A DNA stretch of 64,000 nucleotides from Hanleya hanleyi (GCA_036873755.1 JAVTVY010020548.1:18343-82342); one strand, 5' to 3'; counted from the first letter of the stretch, positions 37,399-52,300 are shown. Numbers and translations are program-made. Notes: generated from the letters alone by a model not told the origin.

Positions 37399-38179
37399 AT
37401 GTATTCACCCATGCACTGATAGATACTCAGAATGCACAAACAACTATCATGTTGCCTCAACGGAATCCTGGCCTACCCGATGACGATTAGAACAAACGGT
37501 TCAAAGCGAACATGGCCGAAGATAAGACTTTCTGAAATGGCGACTTCTGATTGGACAAGAGCTGCTGAGAATACATCTAACGGACAAGAACGACTATGAC
37601 AGATGCAGTGCCAAATGGCGGCCTCTGATTGGACAAGAGACTTCTTGAATTGTAAACCGACCCAACGCGGCTCCCCCAGCGTGGGTATGTTATGATGGAG
37701 GGGAAAATAAACTATATGAAAAAACGTGTTGTTGTTGTTGTTCTCTCATCTTTGTTGTTGTTGTTGTTCTCTCTCCGGTGTATATCATGGCGTCAAGGTG
37801 TTATACTAGGACGTAACGTAACGACGGTCATTGACGGGCGTCACTGCATTTCGATGTATTGGTGTGTAGATAAATGAGAGCTCTTGGGCTAATTCACCAG
37901 GACGTTGAAGCGTTGAGCTTGGTGCTTCACACGACGCATTCGGACTAAGGATGGTCCATTTCTACACCAAATACCTTCCTTCACCGCCCCAAAACGTCCA
38001 CTTTGGCTACTACTCGTACTGATGACGTCACCGATGACGTCATTGATGCAGTGGACATCCTTCAAATCGGGATTTACAATCCGAGGGCTACAAATTGACA
38101 CCGCACACGACGCATTCGGAGCAATAGTGGTCAAGCTCTTCACCAAATACCTGCCTCCACTGCTCAAAATGGCCACTTT

Positions 38180-39310
38180 ACTTACTACACCCAACTGCGC
38201 ATGTGCAGATTGACGCGTCTTGCAATAAAAAAACACGCCATTCTTACTCTACTCCACACAAGCTTCACTGTGACACCTCCCACGACCCACTTGGACCACC
38301 AGTGGTCCATATCGGCCACAAAATGTCTATGTCCATACAACGGCCTGCCTGCGCATGCGCGAAATGACGATATTCCTACCCCCGCATCCACCCAGTGGGA
38401 TGCTCCCTCACGTGTGCTTCACATTGATACCTCACTTAACTTGATCGGACCCATAGTGGCCCACCTAAACACCAAAACGTTCCTTCCAAAGCACTTTTCC
38501 CACAATTCCCTGTCTGCGCATGCGCAGAGTGTTGAACACGAATGACACACTTGTCCAGGCGGATGCTCCTTCACGGATGCATCACATGGATACCTCATAC
38601 GGCTCCAGCGGCCTCGGCCCGAAAATGTCTATTTCCATATCCTTTCCCCACAATTCCCTGTCTGCGCATGCGCAGAATGTGAAAAACGGACCAGACGCTA
38701 GTTCAGGTGGATGCTCTCTCACATAGGCTTCACATGGATACCTCACTCGACCCAATCGACCCGCTAGGGGCTCCCCTAGATCCCAAAACGTCTATTTACA
38801 TACGCTTGGTCTACTGCGCATGCGCAGAATGACGTCAGTTCCACGTGTCGCCCATTCCGTCGGATGCGCCTTCGCGAATGCTTCACATAGATACCTCACT
38901 CGACCCCATCGGCCCACTAGGGACTCCCCTCGATCCCAAAACGTCTATTTCCATACCCTTTTCCCACAATTCCACAATGCGCATGCGCAGAATGTTGAAC
39001 ACCAGCGACACACAAGTGCAGGCGAATGCCCCCCACGTATCCTTCAAATTGATACCTCATACGACCCAATCGGCCCACTAGGGGCTTACCTAGATCCCCA
39101 AAAACGTCTATCTCCATACCCTTTTTCCCACAATTCCCTGCATGCGCAGAATGTTGACAACGGTTGAGACACTAGTTCAGGCGGATGCCCCCTCATGTGT
39201 GCTTCACATTGATACCTCATACGACTCCATAGGACCACTAGTGGCCCACAAAGTGCCGAAAACGTCTATTTTCATGCCCTTGGTCTACTGCGCATGCGCA
39301 GAATGGCGCT
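38180..39310. repeat. Array of about 120-150-bp units with the tgcgcatgcgca palindrome
   Basis: Units contain actgcgcatgcgcagaatg, a gaatgcttcacatggatacc phrase, gacccaatcggaccacta and aaaacgtctatttccatacc. The same phrases make up the arms of the element at 23367-27190. Frames across them are by-products. Confidence 0.82.
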
Positions 39311-39591
39311 AATTCAACCCCGCACCCGATCGGACCAGGCAGCGTATTTAAATTCTTGGGACTATTTTTTCTCCGCGGAAGCTTTTTCCCGCGACCGCAT
39401 CACCACCAGACCGCATCAACGCGGAGGAATACATGTCAAATAGAGACCGGAACTATAGTGGTCAAAACTTGGCATCCAGCCAATGCTGATGCAATCCATA
39501 GCCACAACGCCACCTACCGCCACCAAGAGTTACCTCCCCCGGCAAAATAAGCGGTTTTTTGCTGTGAAATTACTACTGACCTCCCGTGTAA

Positions 39592-40610
39592 GACCAAGCT
39601 TGGAGTCTGGACAAACCATATTATTCCCCCACATCACAATGACCATGTAAGACCAAGCTTGAAGTTTGGACAAACCATATTATTCCCCCACATCACAATG
39701 ACCTCCCATGTAAGACCAAGCTTGAAGTTTGGACAAACCATATTATTCCCCCACATCACAATGACCTCCCATGTAAGACCAAGCTTGAAGTTTGGACAAA
39801 CCATATTATTCCCCCACATCACAATGACCTCCCATGTAAGACCAAGCTTGAAGTCTGGACAAACCATATTATTCCCCCACATCACAATGACCTCCCATGT
39901 AAGACCAAGCTTGAAGTTTGGACAAACCATATTATTCCCCCACATCACAATGACCTCCCATGTAAGACCAAGCTTGAAGTTTGGACAAACCATATTATTC
40001 CCCCACATCACAATGACCTCCCATGTAAGACCAAGCTTGAAGTTTGGACAAACCATATTATTCCCCCACATCACAATGACCTCCCATGTAAGACCAAGCT
40101 TGAAGTCTGGACAAACCATATTATTCCCCCACATCACAATGACCTCCCATGTAAGACCAAGCTTGAAGTTTGGACAAACCATATTATTCCCCCACATCAC
40201 AATGACCTCCCATGTAAGACCAAGCTTGAAGTTTGGACAAACCATATTATTCCCCCACATCACAATGACCTCCCATGTAAGACCAAGCTTGAAGTTTGGA
40301 CAAACCATATTATTCCCCCACATCACAATGACCTCCCATGTAAGACCAAGCTTGAAGTCTGGACAAACCATATTATTCCCCCACATCACAATGACCTCCC
40401 ATGTAAGACCAAGCTTGAAGTCTGGACAAACCATATTATTCCCCCACATCACAATGACCTCCCATGTAAGACCAAGCTTGAAGTCTGGACAAACCATATT
40501 ATTCCCCCACACCACAATGACCTCCCATGTAAGACCAAGCTTGAAGTTTGGACAAACCATATTATTCCCCCACATCACAATGACCTCCCATGTAAGACCA
40601 AGCTTGAAAA
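39592..40610. repeat. 63-bp satellite, 16 units
   Basis: Unit starts gaccaagcttgaagtttgga and ends acctcccatgtaa, repeated about 16 times with almost no change besides gaagtttgg/gaagtctgg. The unit is 21 codons long, so frames of 335-336 codons stay open on both strands; treated as satellite, not genes. Confidence 0.95.
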
Positions 40611-40917
40611 TGCCAACCCATGAGCATGTCATACAGTACAAACTAAATGTTCTCAGTATAAAGCCCTGACTCCCTTCATGTGGAAAAACCGCACGATTGA
40701 TAATGACATGTAGCCTACTACTCTTTCTAATGTGTTTGGAATGACAACGTAGGAATCCTGTGTTCCTGTGAAACCTGTTTTAGATCATTGCCATGTGTGC
40801 ATGGATCTTGTCGCTATGAGGAGTTATACATGTACAAGTACCAGTACAGACTACATCCTTCACATCAGGGAGCACACAGTTTGAAGAAAACAAGAGTCGC
40901 AACTTGAATTTCAACTG

Positions 40918-41405
40918 TTGGTCAAGATATTTACTTATGGAAATTGCTCATAAATGTGCAATTTTTTTTTCTTCAAATAGTTAATACCTTTTAACGTTCG
41001 TATCGTAAATTGTACCTCAGACTGCCATTCTCAGGCGGACTAATGTGGCTTAGACAACGCCTTTAACTACGCAAGGAAAAGTGTATTAGGATGAAACGGC
41101 GCATGCTGCAAAAACTAGTTTATCCGGTGATGTTTGAGTAAACTTACAACCGAATGGCCTCTAATGTCCATGCAGAATTAATACCCCTGTATACCATCAC
41201 ATTACATTGGGACGGTACAGACTAAGAGTAGACGTTCTATTGAAGCAATATATTGGCGAATTTTCCAAGGGATTTTTCTAGGCAGCCACATTAGTCGGCT
41301 TGAAATAACAAAGCCTGAGGTACAAAAGCAGAATATTTGAAGAGTGTCTTGGACATACTAGGAATTAACATCGATGGGTAATTTCCATAAATAACAATTT
41401 CAAAT
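40918..41405. repeat. Imperfect inverted repeat, about 490 bp
   Basis: cttatggaaattgctcat at 40934 is mirrored by taatttccataaataac near 41380, and cggactaatgtggct at 41037 is mirrored near 41288. A relative of one arm occurs at 42170-42260. Weak fold-back remnant. Confidence 0.45.
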
Positions 41406-41499
41406 CTTACTTTGCTTCAGAAATATGTCAGACGGAACTTCAAAGACTGTTGTTTTCTACAAAATATATGTTCACTGATCTAACAGATTTTAGCCTAAA

Positions 41500-41606
41500 C
41501 TGGTGTATGGACATGTATAACTGGTGTATGGACATGTATAACTGGTGTATGGACATGTATAACTGGTGTATGGACATGTATAACTGGTGTATGGACATGT
41601 ATAACT
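41500..41606. repeat. 21-bp minisatellite, five units
   Basis: Five exact units of aactggtgtatggacatgta plus t. Confidence 0.95.
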
Positions 41607-42884
41607 CATCACAGAGACAGGATCCATGTCCACATTTCCCAGGTCTAAAATCGGAAACATAGGAATTTGGGAGTGGTGCAATGTTATTCCAAACACTAGA
41701 GCCATACTCAATCCTGTGATTGCTTCATGTAAGAATACTTGGATTGTATTGTATAAATCTTGGTTATGGGTTTACAGGTTGGCTTTCATTCTTGGTCTTA
41801 GTGACAGGTCATTGTGAGGGATGACTATTGAGGGCCAAGCACTGTGGCATGTTGTTGATGTGGTTCAGATCTGTTCATGTGGTTCGGACACTCTAAAAAT
41901 ATATTTTGAATTTAGAACATTCACATACACATAAATATAAATCTAGCCTTCTGGGTGCAAAACAGGTGGATATATTTGAACAAAAAAATCCACAATTCTA
42001 CAATAAAATGCCTCACTCAAGGACCCTTACAGTGCTTTCTTCATGTATAAGACACCATGCATTTACTATGAAGATTTCAACATACATTATGAGTTACAAC
42101 CAGTGATATTCGTGGAAGATGCTAATTTTCAATGTTAGTTCCAAAGGAAGGTGAAAAATCTTGCAACAAATAGTTACTACTTTTTGATCTTCGTATGTGC
42201 AGTTGAACCTCAAATTTTGCCATTTTCAAACAGATCGGGGTGACTGCCTAGACAAAGCCCTTAATTCCAAACTCCGAAAATATCACCAATGTATCGTTTT
42301 CCGATAAAGGGTTCAATGGGACAATTGAGGACAGCATCAGCTGGTGCAGACCGTTTGTCCATTATCTGTAGATGTTTCTGTGATATAGTACTGATATTGA
42401 AGACGAGTTATAGTTGAATACTCCCTGGCATTAAGGTATTTCGAGAGCGAAGGATATATGTTTGTAATAAGCATAAAAGCAGCAAAGTTATAATTGCTCA
42501 TGCTATATTGGGGAGTATGATTATTTGAAAGAACCGGAATTGATTTTGCTTTGATGTTATATTTTTGCTACAAGCGAAACTTCTTCCTATAATTGCCTAA
42601 ATAAATATCAATATGGGTTAGGAAGTACATCTGGATCAATAAAAACTCGATTTGTATGAAATTGTTTTTCAAGATCAGGACTACCATTCACAATATGTTT
42701 CAGGTAAAGTTTCACGATTCACAATCGCAACTATAGCCTTCACAACTATAGCCTTCACAAGTATATTCGTTCCAGAATTCGCTTCGGACATTAATCATAT
42801 ACAAACAACTATTAAAATAGGGAAATCCCAATGACTGCAACAAAAAAGGAAAAAGAGGCAACATTCAGATCAAATTGCTGATTG
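41607..42884. other. Intergenic region downstream of gene B, nothing firm
   Basis: No gene recognised. It includes a possible old repeat arm at 42170-42260 and a short cttcacaactatag duplication at 42738-42760. Confidence 0.4.
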
Positions 42885-42910
42885 TTTATTGATATTTTTT
42901 CATCTTTATT
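42885..42910 (-). other. Candidate polyadenylation signals of gene B
   Basis: Two AATAAA hexamers on the minus strand (complements at 42905-42910 and 42885-42890) lie about 445 and 465 bases past the gene B stop. AATAAA is common in AT-rich DNA, so this is a guess from position only. Confidence 0.3.
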
Positions 42911-43352
42911 GAAAATGCTGAGCCAAAACATATTCATTCAACTTTTGGTAATACTTTAGGACGATTTCCATATCAATACAGACTCTAAGCCGGTACACAA
43001 AGTTACAGTTGGGACCGTAAATTAATGATAACTATGCTTCTACAGAAACGTATGATCGAATGCATTTGAGCGTACTAGATATGAATGTAGCGATGGAATA
43101 GAATAGACAAATAGCAGAATTAAATCTAATAATTGTAGGTTGAAAATCTTGTTGTGGCTCTCTGAAGTATATAACCATGCAAATATAGAACGGAATTGCT
43201 GCATAATGTTACGATATATACACTCTGCATCTCTGCATCTTCCAAAGTCCATCACATATCAGACATTCCATCTCCGTGACCAGATCGGCTGAGGAATATG
43301 TTTGACAACGTCAGTAATTGACAGATGTTCACAGAGGTCCCCGTCTGCCAGT

Positions 43353-43385
43353 TTATGGGTTAGCAATACATTTCCATAGTTGGAA
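43353..43385 (-). CDS. Gene B coding exon 9: LamG terminus and stop
   Basis: After the acceptor TTTTCAG the phase-0 frame reads FQLWKCIANP and then TAA. Joined to the previous exon it gives GQIVEFQLWKC, the expected final LamG strand (F-x-L-W-x-C). The exon is only 33 coding bases, so it rests on frame, phase and motif. Alternative: a different last exon further left, but none was seen. Confidence 0.68.
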   Translation of the reverse strand, partial: FQLWKCIANP

Positions 43386-46300
43386 CTGAAAATGAAGAGA
43401 TCACAATTAAAATCAGTTTTATCGTAAAAATATCTGCAGTTTTTCAAATCCACCGACTTTCACTAATCCTCGTCCATAAATAATTCTCACTTCAATAAAA
43501 TTGGAATACGATTTTCCTAATACACTATTATGATCTAGCAACTCCAAGCAGACATAGCAAAGGAGATATAAGCCGGAGTTAATTAGGCAGTTGAAAGGAG
43601 ATATAAATCGAAGTTAATTAGAATTTATTGCAGATGCGAAACAGTCAACATATTTCAATGATGTTAGCGGGACATCATGATGTTCCTCTCGTTAAATCCG
43701 TATCACTAGTCAATATTCTTTCTTCCAGACGACGTCCCCGTCACTATCATGAGTATATTGTATCTCGGTCAAGCTAATGACTGTTCATACGAATATCATA
43801 ATGATCCTGTATCAAACAGCGTACAAATTAACGTCCCTGGATCGACCGGAGTTAGACGGCCCCTAGCTTCTTCGTGGTACTATATAAAACCAAATCTGGA
43901 ACCTATTCTGATTCACGTTGGTTCTTTGTATTGCGTTATTCAAAAGATTTTGGTTCGTTTTGCTAGGTAACACCTGTACCAATTTGGATCTTTGTCTGTT
44001 ATTGAGGTGGAACAACAACTTAATAACAAACACATTGTGAAAGTGAATCAAAATTGGTTTCACGTAGAAATACGGTTCTATGTCACATCCGCCTAGCTGT
44101 CATTGCATACACTCTTGAGCTGCTCATGGCGTTATGCGCGTGACGTCATGGTGTGATTTGGTTGCCCCGTTTGAATTCGCGAACCGTTTTGTATACTGAG
44201 TATACGAGAGTTTAAATAGTAGAGAACATGGTCAAATTCGTGTAGGGATACGTTGTTTGCCTACTTGAAAGCTCGTAATCCAGTGGTTTGGAAGAGAATT
44301 TCCTACTACTTAAGTACAACTGGAAATAACACGTCTCGCCGTAAATTTAATATTCAATGCCCTATTTTTGTGACCTTGCCGTGCAACAGCCAGACGTCAG
44401 TCATGATTTGAGTATGCGTGTTCATTAAAACACCAAGAACGCATAGCATACACTGGATCCCAGCCCTGGCTTTGAAAACAATATCAAACGATTATGATTG
44501 TCGCATACAATAGCCTGGCACCGTTGGTACGGTACAGCTTTAACACTTAATATCAGTAACAACGTTGACTATCAAATATGGAGATATACGCTGCCTGGGA
44601 GATACACAATAACCCCAAATAGTACTGACCCAATCTATCTAATACTGCCTGGGAGATACACAATAACCCCAAGTAGTACTGACCCAATCTATCTAATACT
44701 GCCTGGGAGATACACAATAACCCCAAGTAGTACTGACCCAATCTATCTAATACTTCCAACAGTACATGAAACATGATTTGGATGGATGATTATTCAATGT
44801 GCTGTCCAACATAATAACCATTAAATGCCACTAGATATTGCATTCAATGAAACAACAGAAGCAGCCAAGGACAATATTGACAATTGCTGTGATATTGCTG
44901 ACCGAATGAAGCAGCCAAGGCCAATATTGACAATTGTTAGGATATTGCTGACCAAATGAAGCAGCCAAGGACAATATTGACAATTGTTAGGATATTGCTG
45001 ACCAACTGAAGCAGCCAAGGACAATATTGACAATTGCTGTGATATTGCTGACCAAATGAAGCAGCCAAGGACAATATTGACAATTGCTGTTATATTGCTG
45101 ACCAAATAAAGCAGCCAAGGACAATATTGCAAATTGCTGTCATATTGCTGACCAAATGAAGCAGCCAAGGACAATATTGACAATTGGTGTGATATTGCAC
45201 AGCAAATGAAGCAGCCAAGGACAATATTGGCAATTGCTGTGATATCGCTGACCCAATGAAGCAGCCAAGGACAATATTGACAATTGCTGTGATATTGCTG
45301 ACCAAATGAAGCAGCCAAGGACAATATTAGCAATTGCTGTGATATCGCTAACCAAATGAAGCAGCCAAGGACACTATTGACAATTGCTGTGATATCGCTG
45401 CCCAAATGCAGCAGCCAAGGACAATATTGACAATTGCTGTGATATTGCTGACCAAATGAAGCAGCCAAGGACAATATTGACAATTGCTGTGATATTGCTG
45501 ACCAAATGAAGCAGCCAAGGACAATATTGGCAATTGCTGTGATATCGCTGACCAAATGAAGCAGCCAAGGACAATATTGGCAATTGCTGTGATATTGCTG
45601 ACCAAATGGAGTTTTATAAACAACAGTGCATCACGGGATATCTTCCAGTTGTAAAGCACTGGATTGGACAATTCAAAATTTCAAAAAGAAATCCTGTATT
45701 TTCATTGGCTGCTTGAAAAAACTGAATGATCAAATCAAATGGCGTCTGTAATGGTTCATTGGAAATCTGGAATTTTCGTATTGAGACTCCGAGTTTTTTT
45801 GTTTGTTGGTTTGCCATTTGTTGCCCTCTTACCTCGACAATTTGTCCGGTGAATGACGGCATGGTTCTTCCTCGACCCAGTTTAATACCGTCACATGTCT
45901 GTCCCACAGTAACAAGAAGGGCTGAAAGATGAATATTCCCCAAAACGTTGAATTTTGTAGAATTCATGCTTGCAGTTTTTGTGTTGAAGTCAGTAACACT
46001 ATTTCATGTGCGCCTCATGTATTAATACCGTTATCTATCTTAGTGATGTGTCTTTGGGGATTTATCTAGCGAGCCAATATTTATTTATTTATTAAGCTTC
46101 GACCAAAGGCCCGGAAGGGTCAAACAGGTGACTTGGACGTCTGATAAGGTGACCCCCATGAAAAACAAAATAAGTAAAATATAAAGTTCCCAGTAAAACT
46201 TGACCAGGTTTGACTTAAAGACAATATGGAAGAACGTGTGTAATATAATTGGAGATACCAGAACGATCTTTATCTTAGTTTTCACACAACTCGACGACCA

Positions 46301-49300
46301 AGAAAGATGTTCACAATTTTCCCGGCTTTTTCTCACAATTTGGCTTATTATCCCAATGAAAAATATTTCCGTGAAATTATTTTCATTTATTTTTGACGTA
46401 ATGTTCAGTATGTTTACAATCATATGTTAGTCATTTTTAAGTGTCGAAATTTTTCTGTCCAAAACTCCTATTACGAATTTCAGTTCTTTGCCACTGTTTT
46501 AGTCACTCCTAGCATCAGACTCAGATTTCTGTTCGTGTTTTAGTAGCAGCTAGGGACTTTAATAGACTCACTAACTGGATTTTATTAAAAATGTTTCAGC
46601 CTCTCGAGTAAACTGTACTTGATTGAACAATTTACTTGATTTGGATAACATGACTATCCCACTGTTAACTGGATTTGATTGGGCTTGGTTAACATCAAAT
46701 AGTTAATTAATACTAGACTTGTAGTCATTCATGTCCATCACCCGACCATTAACTGGCTTTGATTGAAATTATCGCTTCCACAAGGTACTGCCTCATGTTA
46801 AGTAGACTTGGCTCCACCGTACAAATGCGTCAAATCTGGTACCATAACATCCTAGTGAGATAACAACATAATTATATTGTCATTTCGAACGCAGACTCAC
46901 GTCCTGTTGCTATAGAACTGGCTGGTCCACCATCAATAGAAATGTCTAGGTTTGATCCGTCAAAGTGCACAACTGCAGTTTTTCTTCCGCCCTGTAAGAG
47001 AATAATAAGACCAATTAGTTCATATCAATACTGTAATTTAAACCCAAGATCATATAGATAATTGTACAAATGCAGTATAAACCTAAGATCGTCTCAATAA
47101 TAATGCAATTTTAAACCTAAGATCATATCGCTAATAGTAATAGTCCAATCTAATCCTTAGATCATATCGTTAATACTAATAATGCAATCTAAACCTTCGA
47201 TTATATCGTTAACAGTTTAATATAATGTATAATGCAATCTATGGCTAAGATTGTATCGTTAATAATAAAAATACAACATAAACCTAAATCTCAAATAGTT
47301 TGAATATAAATTCTCCGGTACATTCTTCCTCTAATACCTGTCTTTCTGTCATACTAAAAGTTTGGTTACTGGTCCAGGTACACATTATTGGGAGATCAAA
47401 AGAGAGCCTGTCCGTTCACTGGCCCGTGACTTCAGCTGATTCGCTACTGGGCTGTATGATTTCACTTCGCCCGGTCTTTTAACCCAGGAGACTATTTTCA
47501 ACTAGTGGTAGCTGGTATAAGTTTATACACATGTACTATATTTTCCAGTATTCAAAGAAAGTGCCATTTTGCTCGAGTACTGGAAAAATATAGTTCATAT
47601 GTATAAAATTATGCCACTTTTTACCAAAATAGTTTCCAGGGTTAAAAGATAGGGCAAGGTGAAGTTATACACCCTGTTAGCTGATCAGCTGAATTCGCGG
47701 TTCATTGAACATACGGGTTCTTCTTTGTTTTCTCAATAATATGCAACTGAGTCATTGAAACCACGTCCTACTACCATAATAGGAAGTCAGATTGAACAAC
47801 GCATGCACTAGCCAAATCTCGGGACAACAATAAGTCTAGACGTGAGCCTTTTCAGCGCCACAACGACTCAAACAATATCTGCCTACACGAAGTATCTACC
47901 GACATCCATTGCATGGGCGTCGGTCGTAGACCGTTTCCGTGTCAATACGTCATGACCCCATTCTATTATGACTATGCGAGAACCGAATTTCAAATAAGCA
48001 TGAAATAAGATACCAATGAATCCGAGCTAGGTTTCAGAACAAAAACTACTATTCTTTCACGCATGATGACTTGTCAATGAAATTAATCTATCAAAGCATT
48101 ATTGCATAATCAAGTATCAGCAAATTCTCACGATGATTGTTCAATATGGTAAAACAAAATCATGGTGTAGAACGTGATAGTGAACAACCTGGGAAGAACC
48201 TCACATTCCAGAGGTCACGTTTTTGAGCATCTAGTTAGAATTACATTTGAGTGAATACCATTCTATTAGGCATACAATAAATAACGAAAGCCGTGTCTAT
48301 GGAAATCTCGTCCTCTCTTCAACGACTCACAGACGCCTGGCCAGACATTCACACTCGCACTTGCACTTGTCTTTTTTATTGTGAGATCTGTGTACACATA
48401 TTATTATTATTATTAATGAGAAATAATAAAATTGGTCAACTGTATAATAATATGTATTTGGTATATTACGTTATGGTGTTTACCAAAATAGTTTACCAGT
48501 TTTTACTCTTTATCATTAATGTTATCACCGGATGACTCAAAGTATTCACTCCTACATACATATTATTATTTGTCCAGGATTACAAAAATATGATTATGTG
48601 AGACTGACAGGCACCAAGTCATCTCAATTTAAATGCATCTCTTCACATAAATTGAGGTTCTATTTTCCAACATCCATTTCTCGAGAAGCCCCAAATTTGC
48701 ACTTAATTCGTTTGAACTAAGATGTAAATGCGATGATCGCACTTCACACATCAATATGATCTCGGCAACCACAACAACATTAAGTTAACTGACGTGTTTT
48801 CGTTCCACAGCTAAACACATCTACGCCAAATGTTTGATCCTCATGACAGATAGTTCTCAAGAAATAAACGGGTTTCTTCATAAAACTGAAGAAATCAAAT
48901 AATGGAAGTAAGGCGATAAGAAACTAGATTAGAGGCTATTAACTAACTAATACTAATGCCTCTACATTGATGGTGAGACACAAGTGTGAATGACCGACTT
49001 AAAGTTGTTTCCACTTAACCAGGAGATAATTAACCACTTAACCAGGCGATAATTAACCACCTAACCAAGCGATAATTTGGCCACTTAACCAGGTGATAAT
49101 TTGGCCACTTAACCAGGCCACTCGAAATAAGATTTTTTAGAGCTAATATTTCACCCATCAACTCTATCATCTGGAGGAATAATCAGTATATTTCTTTTTT
49201 TCATAAATTTTGAATTGCAGGTGCGATGCAAGTTCTTAAATGGACCCACACTATGGATATATTCTATCCCACGTGTTCCAATTAAATATGTAGATCCATG

Positions 49301-52300
49301 TAATGTATTGTAATATACTTACACCGCCCGTGGCACTCATCGATTGGGTGCCGTCGGGAACGGTTCTGACCATTCCGGTGGCTCCGTTCGGGTTGGCTCC
49401 AATTGAAATTGTGGGGTTTGTGTCGACGCATTCAGCGTTACTGACCAGAGCGGCGCCTGAAGGAGAACCTTGATTGATGTAGACCACTCTCATCGTGAAT
49501 TGTCGAGATAAGTCACTGTTAGCGTTGGTGATTCTCACCAGGGTATCACCGCCGAATTCACCGACGAAGCCAGTCGCAGCTGAAGGGTCTGGTGATGTTC
49601 CCAAGTTTTCACTGGTAATGCTGTAACCATTTCTCGATTGATCTACCGCGCCACCATCAGCCGTGAATCGCAAATCAATTTCCGGGTTTGGTAAACATTC
49701 TGTACGTATGAAGATATTATGTTACTTTCAATATCACGGAATACAACATTTCATAGATTTAAAAGCTCAGATTTCAGTTTCAGAATTTATTTTCTGAATA
49801 TAAAAATATGGCTCTAGAGTTTATTTTCCTGGGACATTAGTTCATCACCTACATGTTTTCTTGTACCTGTATTGGAGATTGTCAAACAGATTTAGAGAAA
49901 ACGTTTGGTAAAGATCCCGAAAGGATCGACATTTTCGAAAGCTAGTGGTCGGCTTTTTTGAGATTGTAAATGTACATCGAATGAAGCTTTCCATCTTTCC
50001 TTCCACTTTTCCGACGAATCGACTCCCGGTATTCTCCAAGCAGGTCGAACTTAGATTTTGCGCACTAAATCTCGACATCAAACCAACAAATTGCGATTGG
50101 ATTATTTTGTTAATGGATTCGCGAAATGTATTAGGGGATATGTGGATCTGTCCAAGTTTCGGCCTAGTTAAATATTTTTTCAACCCCTTGCGCTAGGGGA
50201 CAGAACCCTTGGGTCATGCTCTGTCAGAAAATGTAAAAAAATCCAAGATGGTTGCTGTGATGATTTCATTTTCAAAAACGCATTTTTTGGTCGATTATTC
50301 TGTCAGATTTTTCGATTTTTTTATTTATGTCATTAATTCGCAAAAGCTGCATGGCGAATTAGTAAACAAGCTGACAGCTGAACAGCAAACGTTCCATGTA
50401 TATCATCATTGACAATTACTAATTCGAAACCCTCATAATTTGGAGAAAAAAATAATACTTTGATCTCATAAATTACAGGCAAGGCCTCTAATCATATGAA
50501 ACATGTGTACACATGATGCAATGAAAGCTGACAGATTCGCACATGCACATCATCAAATCGTATCAAACATGCAACGAAACCTGACAGATTCATTTAACTT
50601 TTCAGTTCAAAACGTCATAATTTGGACACAAATTAATATTTCATCTCACAAGAACACAGGCACATCCCTCCATCATAAGAAACATGTGTACCAAATTTCA
50701 TAATCATCCAGTGACAGCTGACAACTTGCAGCAAACTTTTTAGGTTCACTTTTGCAAATCAAAACAAAACATCATACAGTTTCGATATATTCTACGATCT
50801 TAAAACTACATTTTAGAGTTGGACTTCAAGAAAGCTGACATATTATTATTGATCAGATTAAAGGCTTCTCACCAACTAATGGTCCCGGCGTCGAGGGGTG
50901 GACACACGTACACAGTCCTAAGTCAAATACAGTGGATCCGCCGCATTTCATTGCCGTCCGAACATCTCCGTCAACAGCGAAATAACCATTTGGATCGCTC
51001 TCATCCACTTCCCAGCGACATACTGTAAATATATTCATTTAGAATCGAGTGCTTTGAACGTATTATAACAAAGGATGTGTGATGTTCACATATACGAAAA
51101 ACTCCTTTGTATGTGACGGTATTACATTTCATTCTTGAATAATACATTCTAAAGGATGAGTGAGTAGGATTTAACGTCGCTTAAAACATTTCTTCAGTCA
51201 TATCACGACGATGCCTGGACACTGATCATCTCAGCCAGTACAACACCCGGTCACCCATCAAAGTATTGACCGAGCTGACCGGTGTGCCCACCGTGATACC
51301 CCGTACGTAAAATACCAGTACGATATTCTTTATACTTAAATAAAAATACGATGATCAATGGCGTGAAACTGAATTGATTTAACCAAAGTGTTCTTCTTAA
51401 TGAATATGATACCTCAAACCAAAATTATATTTTCGCACAAGATATTATAAGTTTGACAAATTAAAAATATCAAGTTCGATTTGGTTTTCTATAGATACCT
51501 CACAATATCTTGATGAATCATCAATTCAGTTTTATTCAGCTGACCATCGTAACTTTTTCCAGGCTGCTATTCTTCTAGGAAAATATCGTTTTGTAGGTTT
51601 TAGATTGAAAAAAAATCAGCTTTATTACCGTCACAGACAAAGGAGTTTTTCTAATGTAAACTTCACATATCCTTTTGCGGGAAATAAAAAAAAGTGTGCT
51701 CTCGTTTGAACAGTCAAGGTATAATAAGAAGGCATACATATATAAAGGAAGATACAAACTGAAATATATAACCTTATCTCAGAGAGAGTGTCGAGCATTA
51801 TTAGTATGCTTTTGTCTGTTCTTCCATGTGATCCGGAGCAATGTTATTGACGACCAGCGGAGGAATACACTGTTGCAACTGGGATCCAGCCCAGTTAATC
51901 ATGTTAATTCTCAAGGCATCAGATTGTATATCTCCTCCTGTCAGATATACCATCAGATTGTATATCTCCTCCTGTCAGATATACCATCAGATTGTATACC
52001 CCTACTGTCAGATATTCCATCAGATTGTTTACCTCCTCCTGTCAGATATACCATCAGATTGTTTACCTCCTCCTGTCAGGTATACCATCAGATTGTGTAC
52101 CTCCTCCTGTCATATATACCATCAGATTGTATATCCTCTCCTGTCAGATATACCATCAGATTGTATAATCCTCCTGTCAGATATACCATCAGATTGTTTA
52201 CCTCCTCCTGTCAGATATACCATCAGATTGTATATCTCCTCCTGTCAGATATACCATCAGATTGTATATCTCCTCCTGTCAGATATACCATCAGATTGTA

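Larger units (their letters stand above)
36780..39360 (+). mobile_element. Second, rearranged relative of the TIR element
   Basis: Shares with 23367-27190 the PGLP-D-D gene end plus about 200 bases of 3' sequence (37480-37720 versus 25790-26020), the gacgggcgtcactgcatttc stretch (37835 versus 25084), and an array of tgcgcatgcgca-bearing units (about 38180-39305, roughly eight units). No matching left arm is seen, so it is truncated or rearranged on the left. Confidence 0.6.

Noticed and set aside
39634..40669. Opposite-strand frames of 335 and 336 codons
   Set aside because: Both arise from the 63-bp satellite, whose period is divisible by three; no start context, splice site or domain.
43259..43453. 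64-codon minus frame over the last gene B exon
   Set aside because: It runs through the acceptor site in the wrong phase; the phase-0 reading after the acceptor gives the expected LamG ending.
44821..45671. 244-codon minus frame and overlapping shorter ones
   Set aside because: Product of the 50-bp minisatellite in the last intron of gene B.
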